A stretch of DNA of 35,615 bases from Schwartzia succinivorans DSM 10502 (GTDB lineage Bacteria > Bacillota > Negativicutes > Selenomonadales > Selenomonadaceae): contig NZ_FQUG01000014.1 of NCBI RefSeq assembly GCF_900129225.1, positions 1 through 35,615 on the forward strand, read 5' to 3'. The notes under the pieces were generated by a model. That model was given only the letters and a program-made list of their open reading frames with translations. It did not search any database and was not told the origin of the DNA. A program made the translations under genes and the position numbers. Positions 8,648 through 16,999 of the stretch are shown one piece after another. How positions within the stretch are numbered: position 1 is the first letter of the stretch; each line of letters starts with the position of its first letter.

Positions 8648-8722
8648 GCGGAAGTAGCTCAGTGGTAGAGCACCACCTTGCCAAGGTGGGGGTCGCGGGT
8701 CCGAGCCCCGTTTTCCGCTCCA
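8648..8722 (+). tRNA. tRNA-Gly (GCC)
   Basis: Acceptor GCGGAAG pairs with TTTCCGC, the anticodon arm CCACCTTGCCAAGGTGG presents GCC, and the CCA end is encoded. It starts 3 bp after tRNA-Asp. Confidence 0.96.
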
Positions 8723-8724
8723 GC

Positions 8725-8798
8725 GGCGACATAGCCAAGTGGTAAGGCCGAGGTCTGCAAAACCTTTATCCCCAGTTCGACTCTGGGTGTCGCCTCCA
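8725..8798 (+). tRNA. tRNA-Cys (GCA), first copy
   Basis: Acceptor GGCGACA pairs with TGTCGCC, the anticodon loop CTGCAAA gives GCA, and CCA is encoded. It starts 2 bp after tRNA-Gly, in the same transcript. Confidence 0.96.
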
Positions 8799-8811
8799 AT
8801 TTAATATCTGT

Positions 8812-8835
8812 GGGAACTTTACAGTTCCCTTTTTT
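8812..8835 (+). terminator. Terminator between the two tRNA-Cys genes
   Basis: GGGAACT (8812-8818) pairs with AGTTCCC (8823-8829), followed by a T run 8830-8835. It ends only 2-3 bp before the second tRNA-Cys. Confidence 0.85.
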
Positions 8836-8837
8836 AT

Positions 8838-8911
8838 GGCGACATAGCCAAGTGGTAAGGCCGAGGTCTGCAAAACCTTTATCCCCAGTTCGACTCTGGG
8901 TGTCGCCTCCA
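8838..8911 (+). tRNA. tRNA-Cys (GCA), second identical copy
   Basis: All 74 bases are identical to the first tRNA-Cys. The 39-bp gap between copies holds a terminator and no recognisable promoter, so this copy depends on read-through. Confidence 0.95.
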
Positions 8912-8921
8912 ATGATTACTG

Positions 8922-8949
8922 ACCCGGAGATATTTCCGGGTTTTTGTTT
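8922..8949 (+). terminator. Terminator of the tRNA cluster
   Basis: ACCCGGA pairs with TCCGGGT around GATAT, followed by TTTTTGTTTT. It separates the tRNAs from murI. Confidence 0.8.
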
Positions 8950-8977
8950 TGAATGAAATTATGAAAGGGATGCCGAA

Positions 8978-9751
8978 ATGGAAAAGAATCAGCCAATTGG
9001 CGTATTTGATTCGGGATTAGGCGGTGTAAGCGTACTTCGGGAGCTTGTTGCTCTTATGCCTAATGAAAATTATATTTACTTCGGAGATTCTGTGAATGCC
9101 CCGTATGGAACAAAGTCAGACTCTGAAATCATGGAGCTTTCTGATGATGTAATGGAAAATCTTGTAAATCAGGGCTGCAAAGCTATAGTCATTGGCTGCA
9201 ATACTATCACAGGTGTTGCAGCAAAGAGACTTAGAGCGGAATATCCAAAGCTGATTATTGTCGCGACTGAACCTGCAGTAAAACCTGCAGTAGCAGCAGC
9301 ACCAAAAGGTAAAATTCTGGTTATGGCTACAACAGCAACACTTCGCTCAAAACGCTTCATGTCATTGGTTGACCGTTTCGGAGGGGATGCCGAGATTATA
9401 AGCTGTCCGTGTCCGGGACTGATGGAATTTGTGGAGCGCGGAGAAATATATTCCGAAAACCTTAGACAATATCTGACGGAAAAAATTACAAGTGTCGGGG
9501 GAATGGATGCAGACTGTGCTGTTTTGGGCTGCACACATTATCCTTTTGTAAAGGGTATGATTCAAGAAGTGCTTGGGGATAAAGTGAAAATATTCGACGG
9601 TGCTCCGGGAATTGCCCGCCAACTTAAAAGGAAACTTAAAGCTTATGATTTGATTAACGATTCCGGTAAAAAAGGTAAAATCCATTGGGAAAACAGCTTG
9701 AATAACCCAGAACTGTTAAGGCTTTCAGAAAAGCTTCTGAATTTGCAATAA
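8978..9751 (+). CDS. murI: Glutamate racemase
   Basis: Converts L- to D-glutamate for peptidoglycan. The signature GVFDSGLGGVSVLRE, the catalytic Cys in VIGCNT, a second catalytic Cys in LGCTHYPF and YFGDSVNAPYGTKS are present. The length of 257 residues is slightly short but normal. ATG 8978 is 7 nt after a GGGA site. It stands alone between two terminators. The PLP-independent route to D-Glu here matters because the nearby D-amino acid aminotransferase homologue appears to lack its catalytic lysine. Confidence 0.95.
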   Translation: MEKNQPIGVFDSGLGGVSVLRELVALMPNENYIYFGDSVNAPYGTKSDSEIMELSDDVMENLVNQGCKAIVIGCNTITGVAAKRLRAEYPKLIIVATEPAVKPAVAAAPKGKILVMATTATLRSKRFMSLVDRFGGDAEIISCPCPGLMEFVERGEIYSENLRQYLTEKITSVGGMDADCAVLGCTHYPFVKGMIQEVLGDKVKIFDGAPGIARQLKRKLKAYDLINDSGKKGKIHWENSLNNPELLRLSEKLLNLQ

Positions 9752-9780
9752 ACGTAAAAAGTACATTATGAATTTCAGTA

Positions 9781-9808
9781 AAGACTGTTGACATCAACAG
9801 TCTTTATT
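9781..9808 (+). terminator. Terminator after murI
   Basis: AAGACTGTTG pairs with CAACAGTCTT around ACAT (10-bp perfect stem), followed by the weak T tract TATTTATA. Confidence 0.6.
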
Positions 9809-9887
9809 TATATACTTGTACATATATAAAAGTGATGTAATATTGTTAAAGTGTAATTTCTGTTAATCATATCTGGAAGGAGAAATT

Positions 9888-11147
9888 ATGATGAATTTAA
9901 ACGAAGAGTCTTTGAAGGTTCATAGGGAGCATAATGGAAAACTGGCTACAATCCCAAAAGCAAAACTGGAGGATGCGCATGATTTGAGCGTTCTTTACAC
10001 GCCGGGAGTAGCAGAGCCGTGCAGAAAGATTAAAGATGATAAAGATCTTTCCTTTGAATATACGTGCCGCGGCAATATGGTTGCTGTTGTATCTGACGGT
10101 ACACGTGTTTTAGGTCTCGGCAATATCGGTCCTGAGGCAGGTATTCCTGTAATGGAAGGCAAATCCGTTCTTTATAAGGTATTTGCTGACGTTGATGCTA
10201 TTCCTGTATGTCTTGATACCTCGGACAAGGACAAATTTATTGAAACGGTCCGCTATCTGCAGCCGAACTTTGCTGGAATCAACCTTGAAGATATCGAGTC
10301 TCCGAAGTGCTATGACATTGAGGATGCTCTTATTGAAAAGATGGATATTCCTGTTTTCCATGATGACCAGCACGGTACCGCGATTGCATGTGCTGCAGCA
10401 CTTCTGGGTGCACTGCGCCTTGTCAAGAAAGATATTGCAGAGGTAAAAATTGTAGCTAACGGCGCCGGTGCTGCAGGTACAGCTATTGTGCGCCTGCTTT
10501 TGAATCTTGGTGCAAAGCATATCACAATGATTAATTCAAAAGGTGCAATGTACGAAGGCATGGACATGAGCAGAATCAACCGTGTTCAGGCTGAGCTGCT
10601 TAAGGAAACAAATCTCGAAAAGAAACAGGGCTCTCTGGCTGATATTGCAAAAGGTGCAGATGTAATTCTCGGCGTATCCAAGCCCGGTGTTTTTACAGCA
10701 GATATCATAAAAAATATGAATAAGGATGCAATCGTTCTGGCTATGGCAAACCCTGATCCTGAGACGAGCTACGCTGACGCAAAGGCAGCAGGTGCACGTG
10801 TAGTCGGAACAGGCCGCTCGGATGCTCCGAATCAGGTAAACAATGTTCTCGTTTTCCCGGGACTTTTCCGTGGAGCAATTGATGTCCGCGCAAGAAAAAT
10901 AAATGATGAAATGAAAAAGGCGGCGGTCTATGCTATTGCTAATCTTATTCCGGATGAAGAACTCCGTGAGGATTATGTAATTCCGGGTGCATTTGACCCT
11001 AATGTAGCACCTGCTGTTGCAGCTGCTGTAGCAAAGGCAGCTATGGATACCGGCGTTGCAAGAATCAAGGTTGACCCGGAAGATGTCCGCAAAGAAACAC
11101 TTGAAAGAACAAAGAAATTAAGGGAAATTCTTAAGACAATCCGCTGA
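9888..11147 (+). CDS. Malic enzyme (malate dehydrogenase, oxaloacetate-decarboxylating)
   Basis: Oxidative decarboxylation of malate to pyruvate, producing NAD(P)H. The 419-residue short bacterial form shows [11 protein letters not shown] with the catalytic Tyr, [13 protein letters not shown], the metal-binding [10 protein letters not shown] and FHDDQHGTA, and a Rossmann loop [23 protein letters not shown] and [13 protein letters not shown] follow. Cofactor preference cannot be read reliably. Start is ATG 9888 or 9891, 5 or 8 nt after AAGGAG; the second has better spacing. It is monocistronic, ending at a terminator. With PycB nearby, the window holds two enzymes of the pyruvate-C4 acid node. 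Confidence 0.95.
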   Translation: MMNLNEESLKVHREHNGKLATIPKAKLEDAHDLSVLYTPGVAEPCRKIKDDKDLSFEYTCRGNMVAVVSDGTRVLGLGNIGPEAGIPVMEGKSVLYKVFADVDAIPVCLDTSDKDKFIETVRYLQPNFAGINLEDIESPKCYDIEDALIEKMDIPVFHDDQHGTAIACAAALLGALRLVKKDIAEVKIVANGAGAAGTAIVRLLLNLGAKHITMINSKGAMYEGMDMSRINRVQAELLKETNLEKKQGSLADIAKGADVILGVSKPGVFTADIIKNMNKDAIVLAMANPDPETSYADAKAAGARVVGTGRSDAPNQVNNVLVFPGLFRGAIDVRARKINDEMKKAAVYAIANLIPDEELREDYVIPGAFDPNVAPAVAAAVAKAAMDTGVARIKVDPEDVRKETLERTKKLREILKTIR

Positions 11148-11159
11148 TTATTGTTTTCA

Positions 11160-11199
11160 AAGCCTTTCTGTAGTACCTTTTTAGGCTACAGAAGGGCTT
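11160..11199 (+). terminator. Terminator after malic enzyme
   Basis: AAGCC-t-TTCTGTAG pairs with CTACAGAA-g-GGCTT (about 13 bp with one mismatch), followed by TTCTTG. Confidence 0.75.
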
Positions 11200-11207
11200 T
11201 TCTTGTG

Positions 11208-11460
11208 TTAAAACTCGGCAAAAAGATGTCTCCCACTTCTGTAAGTAGTGGTGGGAACAAGTAACAGGCGGAGAGCGTATTTCCTGCCTCGCGCGACGCG
11301 GATCTAGTCCCACTTGGGAAAACGCTGGCATAGGAAGTTTTGCCTTTGGCAAAACAATAACGAATGCGTTATAACTCGGCAGACGATGTCCTGCCGAGTT
11401 GAAATGCCGCAGAGGAAAGTTTGCCTATGGCAAACTTTGATTTAAGGCATTATAATATCT
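11208..11460 (+). repeat. Structured repeat array A (two units plus a degenerate leader)
   Basis: Unit A1 (11321-11375) has outer arms AACGC/GCGTT and an inner hairpin GTTTTGCC-TTT-GGCAAAAC. Unit A2 (11403-11456) has AATGC/GCATT and AAGTTTGCC-TAT-GGCAAACTT, so both stems change in a compensatory way. A linker hairpin AACTCGGCA/TGCCGAGTT (11373-11400) joins them. Each unit ends in a TATAA box placed 18 bp after a TGGCA box. The leader 11212-11318 starts with the linker sequence, then holds an inserted GC-rich stretch with CCCAC/GTGGG pairing that I cannot identify. I see no gene here. Confidence 0.85.
11427..11456 (+). promoter_or_regulatory. Repeat-borne promoter of the DUF3783 operon
   Basis: ATGGCA (11427-11432), 18 bp, TATAAT (11451-11456). 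The last repeat unit supplies both boxes, 30 bp before the start at 11486. Confidence 0.55.
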
Positions 11461-11485
11461 ACTTAGGGACGGTGAAAAGGTTATT

Positions 11486-11893
11486 ATGGCACAGTTTAAG
11501 GAAAAAGTTTTATTATACAATTTCACGAATGACGAAACTGTAAATAAGATTAAATCAATATGCCGCAAAATGAACATCGAAAATCAGATTGTCCCTTTTG
11601 AAAATTGGAATCAAAAGATAGGGTTTCTTTTGGGTAGAAGAGGATTTCTGCCTGCAAAGGACAGTGAAGGAGAGAACTTCAATTTTTCAGATGAAGTACT
11701 GATTTTTGTACATCTGAAGGACAAAAGACTGGATAAATTTTTATCGAACCTGAAACTCGAAAACGTTCCTGTAATTAAATACAAAGCTGTTGTTACCCCC
11801 TTCAATATAATGTGGTCGCTGCGACGGCTGTGTGAAACAATGCATAAGGAACACGGTGCTGTTCAGGAAGGAAAGAAGACGACGGATGGATAA
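11486..11893 (+). CDS. DUF3783 domain protein
   Basis: This 135-residue soluble protein has the C-terminal half typical of DUF3783 (FSDEVLIFVHLKDKRLDKFLSNLK, then VPVIKYKAVVTPFN..W). Its function is unknown. The start ATG 11486 follows GAAAAGG. It overlaps the next gene by 8 nt, so the pair is probably translated together. It is the first gene after the structured-repeat promoter and may head an operon that runs through the ABC importer. Confidence 0.8.
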   Translation: MAQFKEKVLLYNFTNDETVNKIKSICRKMNIENQIVPFENWNQKIGFLLGRRGFLPAKDSEGENFNFSDEVLIFVHLKDKRLDKFLSNLKLENVPVIKYKAVVTPFNIMWSLRRLCETMHKEHGAVQEGKKTTDG

Positions 11894-12677
11894 TAATAAG
11901 GATTCGACATTTGATAAAGATAATTTCTCTGCCATGGCAGACGATAAGACACAGTTTATGCCTGCTGTCCGGGAACCTCAAAGCTCATTTCGTGAACTTC
12001 CGCAGCAGAAACAGCCATTGAACGGTAATAAAAAACCTTCGAACGATAACAAAACACCCCGATGGAAGAAATGGGTTATGGTTATCGTATTATTTTTGTT
12101 TTCTGTAATAAGCAGTTTTTTCTTGTTTGGATATTTTAATGACCGCCAACAGATAAGCGAAAATGAACAGCTGCGGCAGATACAGTCAATGCGCGAGCAG
12201 GAAGCTGACATTAAGAAGAAAAAAGAGGAACTGAACAGAGAAAAAGAAAATCTTGAAATCGAAAAAAAGGCATTGGAGCAGCGTAAAAAACAGCTGGAAG
12301 CCGAAGCCGCAGATGCCCAAAAAAGAAATGATGAAATAAAAAAGAAAAAGGATAATGCCTCAGCGATAGATAAGGTATGGGATAAGGTAAGCGGAAAGGA
12401 AAAGAAACGTCAGGAAGAGCAAAAAGAAAACACATCGAATTATGATAAAGCAAAAAATGAATTAAAAGATGTAGAGAATGCTCTGCGCCAGTCGGCAGAA
12501 ATCATTCATGAGGTAAACGAAAAGGTCGAAAGGCTGCAGGAAATGCAGGAACGCGTGGAAAAAATACAGAATGAAGCAACAGAGCTGTATGAGAACAACG
12601 CCGGTATAATTTCCAAAGCACTGTATTATTTCAAGGAAATGACAAAAATTTTTGAGAGCTTTTCATCAACAAATTAA
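11886..12677 (+). CDS. Single-pass membrane protein with long coiled coil
   Basis: I do not recognise the family. The 263-residue protein has a polar N-terminal cytosolic segment of about 60 residues, one membrane helix (WVMVIVLFLFSVISSFFLF, about residues 62-80) and a long heptad-rich region of Lys, Glu and Gln from about 95 to 245. ATG 11886 is chosen because it overlaps the preceding gene; the in-frame ATG at 11832 lies well inside that gene. GGAAGG upstream is a plausible ribosome site. It probably spans the membrane with an extracytoplasmic coiled coil, perhaps a scaffold. Confidence 0.75.
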   Translation: MDNNKDSTFDKDNFSAMADDKTQFMPAVREPQSSFRELPQQKQPLNGNKKPSNDNKTPRWKKWVMVIVLFLFSVISSFFLFGYFNDRQQISENEQLRQIQSMREQEADIKKKKEELNREKENLEIEKKALEQRKKQLEAEAADAQKRNDEIKKKKDNASAIDKVWDKVSGKEKKRQEEQKENTSNYDKAKNELKDVENALRQSAEIIHEVNEKVERLQEMQERVEKIQNEATELYENNAGIISKALYYFKEMTKIFESFSSTN

Positions 12678-12698
12678 ATTCATACAGGGGGATTCAAA

Positions 12699-13649
12699 GT
12701 GAAAAAAATAGCTGTATTATTGTTGTTTGTTACATTATTGATTGCCGGATGCGGAGCTTCAAACTCCGAAAAGAAAGCCGAAACACCATCGCAGAGCAAG
12801 AAGCCTATTGTTATCGGTTTGATGCCGGATACGGATTCAATCCCGTTCATTATCGCTGAGAAAAACGGATACTTTAAGGAAGAAGGCGTTGAAGTTACGC
12901 TGATGCCTTTTAAAAGTGCTATGGACAGAGATGCTGCTATGCAGAGCGGAAACTTAGACGGTGCAGTGTCTGATCTTCTGGCAGTAGCATTTGCAAAATC
13001 CGGAGGATTTGATGTGTGCGTTACTTCCATGACAGACGGAAACTACCGTCTTGTTGCAGGTAAATCAGTTGACCTGGCGAATGGAGTCGGCACGCTCAAA
13101 GGCAAGGATGTCGCTGTATCGAAAAATACGATTATTGAGTATGTAACCGACCAGATTTTGGCAAAAAACAATATGTCTGATACAGATATAGAAAAGGTTG
13201 TTATTCCGCAGATCCCTCTTCGTCTTGAAATGCTGCAGAACGGAAAGCTCGCAGCGGCAACACTTCCTGAGCCTATGGCCAGCATTGCGATATTTCACGG
13301 CTGCAAATTTGTAACGGATTCCGCGGAATTGGGAATCAATCCGGGTGTTATGATGTTTACGAAGGCTGCTGTAAAGGATAAAAACAGCGAAATTGCGGCG
13401 GTTTACCGTGCATATAACAAGGCAGTAGATTATTTGGCATCCACAGACCGTGAAAAATACATTGACTTCATTATTGAGAAAAACGGCTTCCCTTCAGAAG
13501 CGAAGAGTGCTTTGAAGCTACCGTCTTACCACAAGGCAGCGCTGCCTGAGGAAAAAGATATTACTGAATGTATGGAGTGGCTTAACAGCAAGAAACTTGT
13601 TTCAGACAAATATTCCTATCAGGATTTAGTCGTTAAGGGACTTTTTTAA
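12699..13649 (+). CDS. ABC importer substrate-binding lipoprotein (SsuA/NMT1-like)
   Basis: A 316-residue lipoprotein: the signal MKKIAVLLLFVTLLIAGC has a lipobox LIAGC. The mature part resembles NMT1/SsuA/TauA binding proteins (IGLMPDTDSIPFIIAEKNGYFKEEGVEV, LDGAVSDLLAV, LPEPMASIA). The start is GTG 12699, 7 nt after AGGGGG. The ATPase begins directly after its stop. Substrate candidates in this family are sulfonates, pyrimidine precursors of thiamine and bicarbonate; no riboswitch was found to decide. Confidence 0.88.
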   Translation: MKKIAVLLLFVTLLIAGCGASNSEKKAETPSQSKKPIVIGLMPDTDSIPFIIAEKNGYFKEEGVEVTLMPFKSAMDRDAAMQSGNLDGAVSDLLAVAFAKSGGFDVCVTSMTDGNYRLVAGKSVDLANGVGTLKGKDVAVSKNTIIEYVTDQILAKNNMSDTDIEKVVIPQIPLRLEMLQNGKLAAATLPEPMASIAIFHGCKFVTDSAELGINPGVMMFTKAAVKDKNSEIAAVYRAYNKAVDYLASTDREKYIDFIIEKNGFPSEAKSALKLPSYHKAALPEEKDITECMEWLNSKKLVSDKYSYQDLVVKGLF

Positions 13650-14405
13650 ATGATTACTATTTCTAATCTGTCCGCCTCGTATCACTCAGATACAGAGCTG
13701 GTTCCTGCTATCACGGATATCTCATGCAGTATAGATACCGGAACTACGTGCGCCGTAATCGGACCGTCAGGCTCGGGGAAATCGACATTTCTTCGATGTA
13801 TCGCCGGACTTCAGAAAAACGGATACAGCGGGAAAATTACTTTCAACGGTGAAGCAGTCAATCCAAGTGAAATAAATATCGGTTTTATGCCGCAGCGGTT
13901 TGGATTGCTTCCATGGAAAACAGTGAAAGAAAACATTGAGCTGGGATGCAAAATCAAAAACGTTCCGCTTGCCTCACGCCGAAAAACTGAAGAAATTTTA
14001 GTCAATGAACTTGGGCTGCAGGACAAGCTTGAAAGATATCCGATACAGTTATCGGGGGGAGAGCAGCAGCGTGTGGGACTTGCGCGTGTCTTTTTGCTTC
14101 GGCCTGACGTTTTATTGATGGACGAGCCATTTTCAGCACTTGATGTCATAACAAGAGAATCGATACAGAAGGTATTTTTCTCTCTTTGGAAGGATGCTTC
14201 CGTGACAACCGTTTTTGTCACGCACTTCATTGAAGAGGCCGTATTCCTGGGGCAGCAGATTATAGTTTTTTCCAAGCACCCCGGAAAAATTCTTTCCACC
14301 ATCCAAAATCCATTTTTTGGACGCAAGGATAAAGTACAATCTGAAGAATATTTGAAGTTTGTATATAATCTGCGCCTGCTGTTAGAGAAGGAATTAAATG
14401 AATAA
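13650..14405 (+). CDS. ABC importer ATPase (SsuB/TauB-like)
   Basis: 251-residue nucleotide-binding subunit. Walker A is GPSGSGKST, the Q-loop lies at GFMPQRFGLLPWKTV, the signature is LSGGEQQRVGLARV, Walker B is LLMDEPFSALD and the switch His is in VTHFIEEAV. The start ATG follows the upstream stop with no gap, so translation is likely coupled. It overlaps the permease gene by 8 nt. Closest in style to nitrate/sulfonate/taurine family ATPases. Confidence 0.92.
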   Translation: MITISNLSASYHSDTELVPAITDISCSIDTGTTCAVIGPSGSGKSTFLRCIAGLQKNGYSGKITFNGEAVNPSEINIGFMPQRFGLLPWKTVKENIELGCKIKNVPLASRRKTEEILVNELGLQDKLERYPIQLSGGEQQRVGLARVFLLRPDVLLMDEPFSALDVITRESIQKVFFSLWKDASVTTVFVTHFIEEAVFLGQQIIVFSKHPGKILSTIQNPFFGRKDKVQSEEYLKFVYNLRLLLEKELNE

Positions 14406-15144
14406 TAAGGTTAATACATCATTTTTATCATGCCTTGCAGGGGCTGCTATAATTTTGATTTGCTGGGAGATTTTTGCTCTGATTGTTAATCTTCCTATCA
14501 TTCCGCACCCTGTTAAGGTCTTTCAAAAATTGTATATGATCTTTGGAACTACGATTTCAGCACATCTGCTTCACAGCCTTTACAGAATACTAATCGGTCT
14601 TAGCTGCGCAGTTCTGATCGGAGTTCCGCTTGGAATATGCATTGGTTATTTTCCTAAAATAGAGCGCCTTTTTTCGCCGCTGGTATACCTGCTGTATCCG
14701 GTTCCAAAGGTTGCGCTGCTTCCTATTGTCATGCTGCTGTTTGGAACAGGTGATACATCAAAGGTTCTGATTATCTTTGCGATTATTATTTTCCAGATTG
14801 TATTGTCCATACGCGACAGCATTCATGATATTTCCGAAGAGCTGTATTATCCGCTGAAATCTTTGGGAGCTTCATTCAATGACATATTTTTCGATATTCT
14901 GTGGCCGGCTTCATTGCCCAGATTGCTTACGGCACTTCGTATCAGTACTGCAACCAGTATATCTGTTTTATTTTTTACGGAAACCTTCGGTACTAAATAC
15001 GGACTTGGTTATTTCATTATGGACGCGTGGCTCAGGGTTAACTACCTTGAAATGTATGCCGGAATAATAGTTCTTAGTTTGCTGGGGCTTACTGTATTTT
15101 GCATATTTGATTTGCTTGAAAAAACTTTCTGCTCATGGAAATGA
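14398..15144 (+). CDS. ABC importer permease (SsuC/TauC-like)
   Basis: 248-residue membrane subunit with about six hydrophobic segments. The cytoplasmic EAA loop is at SLGASFNDIFFDILWPASLPRLLTALR. It begins MNNKVNTSFLSCLAGAAIILICWEIFAL, where the first membrane helix lies. It is the last gene of the importer operon and ends 5 bp before a bidirectional terminator. The substrate is as uncertain as for the binding protein. Confidence 0.9.
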   Translation: MNNKVNTSFLSCLAGAAIILICWEIFALIVNLPIIPHPVKVFQKLYMIFGTTISAHLLHSLYRILIGLSCAVLIGVPLGICIGYFPKIERLFSPLVYLLYPVPKVALLPIVMLLFGTGDTSKVLIIFAIIIFQIVLSIRDSIHDISEELYYPLKSLGASFNDIFFDILWPASLPRLLTALRISTATSISVLFFTETFGTKYGLGYFIMDAWLRVNYLEMYAGIIVLSLLGLTVFCIFDLLEKTFCSWK

Positions 15145-15148
15145 GTGC

Positions 15149-15198
15149 AAAAAATCTCCATCCAACAGATATATTTTCTGCTGAATGGAGATTTTTTT
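15149..15198. terminator. Bidirectional terminator between importer and CorC-like gene
   Basis: AAAAAATCTCCAT (15149-15161) pairs with ATGGAGATTTTTTT (15185-15198), giving A and T tracts on both sides that serve the two converging genes. Confidence 0.85.
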
Positions 15199-16516
15199 AT
15201 TCCTCTTCGTCCTCTTCAATTTCCTGTTTTGGTGTGTATTCCATGATGAACTGGTCTATACGTGCCCGATCAAGCTTCGTTATCCTGAACGTAAAATCAT
15301 TCCACTGGAACTTTTCACCGACCTTCGGAATATATCCAAAGTTGGAGGTCAGGAAACCGCCCATAGTCTGATAATGGTCTTTTTCCTCATTTGGAAGTAC
15401 TTCAATATCGAACTTATCCTTAAAATCATCAATATCGCAAAGACCGCTGATACGCCATTTGTTTTCCTCAAGCAGAGATATGCCCGGGAGCTTATTTTCA
15501 TCCTGGTCAAGTGTGTTACCGATAATCTCTTCAAGAATATCGTTGAGGGTAATAAAGCCTATAACACCGCCGTATTCATCCAGTACGACGGCTTCATGCA
15601 CTCCGCTTTCCTGAAATTTTGCCATGACGCGGAAGGTTTCCATGGAGCGGGGGATAAGCAGCGGCTTCTGCAGATAATCTTCAAGCTTCAGCTGCTTTTT
15701 ATCTATCGCTGCATTAAGCAAATCCTTCGCGTAAACGATGCCGCAAAAATCATCCAGATTATTTTTGCCTACAGGGAAAACAATGTCGGGATTCTTTTGA
15801 ATCAGCTTCAGATTATACTCAAGCGTGTCTTCCAAATCCAGCCACAGCATCTGAGTTCGTGGTGTCATCAAAGAGTACGCCGTCTGGTCGCTCATACGGA
15901 AAATATGGTCAACCATGTGCTGCTCTGTCTTTTCAAAGGTACCATCCTCTGTACCTTGCTCAATCAAATCCTTTACTTCATCCTCGGTGACAGTATCATC
16001 AATCTGAGGATTTATTCCAACGAGCAGCAGCAGTTTGTCCGCCGTTCCTGAAAGAAATCTCACAAATGGAGCAGAAAATCGCTCAAGAGACTCAAGTAAA
16101 GTAATGTGGTCCATCAGTACAGACTCGGGGTTCTGCAGAGCAAGCTTTTTCGGCAGAAATTCACCAATTATGATGCTGAAAAAAGTCGTAACCGCGATAC
16201 ACAATCCAATAGAAAGACAGAAGGAGTACTGCATATCGAGCAAGGTTGAAATAATCGGCGCAATCCTGACGCCCAATATAACACCTGTGACAATACCTGT
16301 CAGCGTGATACCGATTTGTACTACAGTCAGCAGAGTACTTGGATTATCCAGGATATCCAGCGCCTTGCGGGCAGCAGTATGGCCTTCATCAAGAAGCCTG
16401 TCCAGCTGGCTCTTGTGGCTCTCGTTTATCGCTGTCTCGATAAGCACAAAAATTCCGTTAATGATAATACAGAGCAGGACAAAGAAAATTCCAAATCCTA
16501 GTTCATAGGGATTCAA
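15197..16516 (-). CDS. CorC/HlyC-type membrane protein with CBS pair (DUF21)
   Basis: 439 residues from TTG 16516. The N-terminal DUF21 domain has about four membrane segments (FGIFFVLLCIIINGIFVLIE first), with IIIGEFLPKKLA characteristic. Two CBS domains follow (SLMTPRTQMLWLD; DEYGGVIGFITLNDILEEIIG), then a C-terminal CorC_HlyC domain (TMGGFLTSNFGYIPKVGEKF). Relatives are linked to magnesium or cobalt efflux, though direct transport is debated. The start is uncertain: the longer in-frame GTG at 16582 has no ribosome site, and a minus-strand TATAAT at 16558-16553 lies between the two, arguing for TTG 16516. The tail is acidic (EIEEDEEE). Confidence 0.88.
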   Translation of the reverse strand: MNPYELGFGIFFVLLCIIINGIFVLIETAINESHKSQLDRLLDEGHTAARKALDILDNPSTLLTVVQIGITLTGIVTGVILGVRIAPIISTLLDMQYSFCLSIGLCIAVTTFFSIIIGEFLPKKLALQNPESVLMDHITLLESLERFSAPFVRFLSGTADKLLLLVGINPQIDDTVTEDEVKDLIEQGTEDGTFEKTEQHMVDHIFRMSDQTAYSLMTPRTQMLWLDLEDTLEYNLKLIQKNPDIVFPVGKNNLDDFCGIVYAKDLLNAAIDKKQLKLEDYLQKPLLIPRSMETFRVMAKFQESGVHEAVVLDEYGGVIGFITLNDILEEIIGNTLDQDENKLPGISLLEENKWRISGLCDIDDFKDKFDIEVLPNEEKDHYQTMGGFLTSNFGYIPKVGEKFQWNDFTFRITKLDRARIDQFIMEYTPKQEIEEDEEE

Positions 16517-16689
16517 TATTCCAACACAACCTTTAATAAAATTTTTCCTATTATTATAACGCAGTTTCTTATATTTTCCCACATAAATGTAGTGGAAATC
16601 TTCAAATTTGATGTATTATGGCTTAGTTGTTGACATACAATGAAGTAAGCAAAACGCTAAATTTATCTAAATTGCTACCGGATAAAAAA

Positions 16690-16942
16690 GCGGAATTAAC
16701 TCGTCAAAATATTATTCCGCGTTGAAACGCTGACAGAGGTAGTTTTGCTTTTGGCAAAACTTGAACAAAGGCGTTATAACTCGGCAGACGATGTCTTGCC
16801 TCGTTGAAATGCGACTGAGGAAAGTTTGCCCATGGCAAACTTCTATTTAAGGCATTATAACTCGGCAAAAAACTTTTGCCTCGTTGAAACGCTGACAGAG
16901 GTAGTTTTGCTTTTGGCAAAACTTAAACAAAGGCGTTATAAT
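16690..16942 (+). repeat. Structured repeat array C (three units plus a leading hairpin)
   Basis: Units C1 (16726-16780), C2 (16808-16861) and C3 (16888-16942) repeat every 80-82 bp. C1 and C3 use AACGC/GCGTT with GTTTTGC/GGCAAAAC stems; C2 uses AATGC/GCATT with GTTTGCC/GGCAAAC, like unit A2. Every unit carries TGGCA, 18 bp, TATAA. Linkers contain AACTCGGCA. A separate hairpin GCGGAAT/ATTCCGC occupies 16690-16720. Open frames on either strand here are translations of the repeats. The 108 bp before it (16583-16690) show no feature beyond the CorC upstream region. Confidence 0.88.
16913..16942 (+). promoter_or_regulatory. Repeat-borne promoter of the rbgA operon
   Basis: TTGGCA (16913-16918), 18 bp, TATAAT (16937-16942) formed by the last repeat unit, 57 bp before the rbgA start. 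Confidence 0.6.
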
Positions 16943-16999
16943 AGAATCAATGTTATATCTGTTCATAATGACTATAAAGCTAAGGAGTGTATTATAAGT

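Noticed and set aside
9816-9843. Possible promoter of the malic enzyme gene (TTGTAC and TAATAT)
   Set aside because: Both boxes deviate too much to call, although some promoter must exist between the murI terminator and 9888.
16704-16919. Minus-strand frame with repeated MPKAKLP-type segments, and a similar one at 11131-11352
   Set aside because: Both are translations of the structured repeats; no ribosome site and no protein family.
16726-16942. Regular 80-82 bp repeats as a possible CRISPR array
   Set aside because: There are no unique spacers; linkers are themselves conserved, units alternate between two subtypes, and no cas genes are present.
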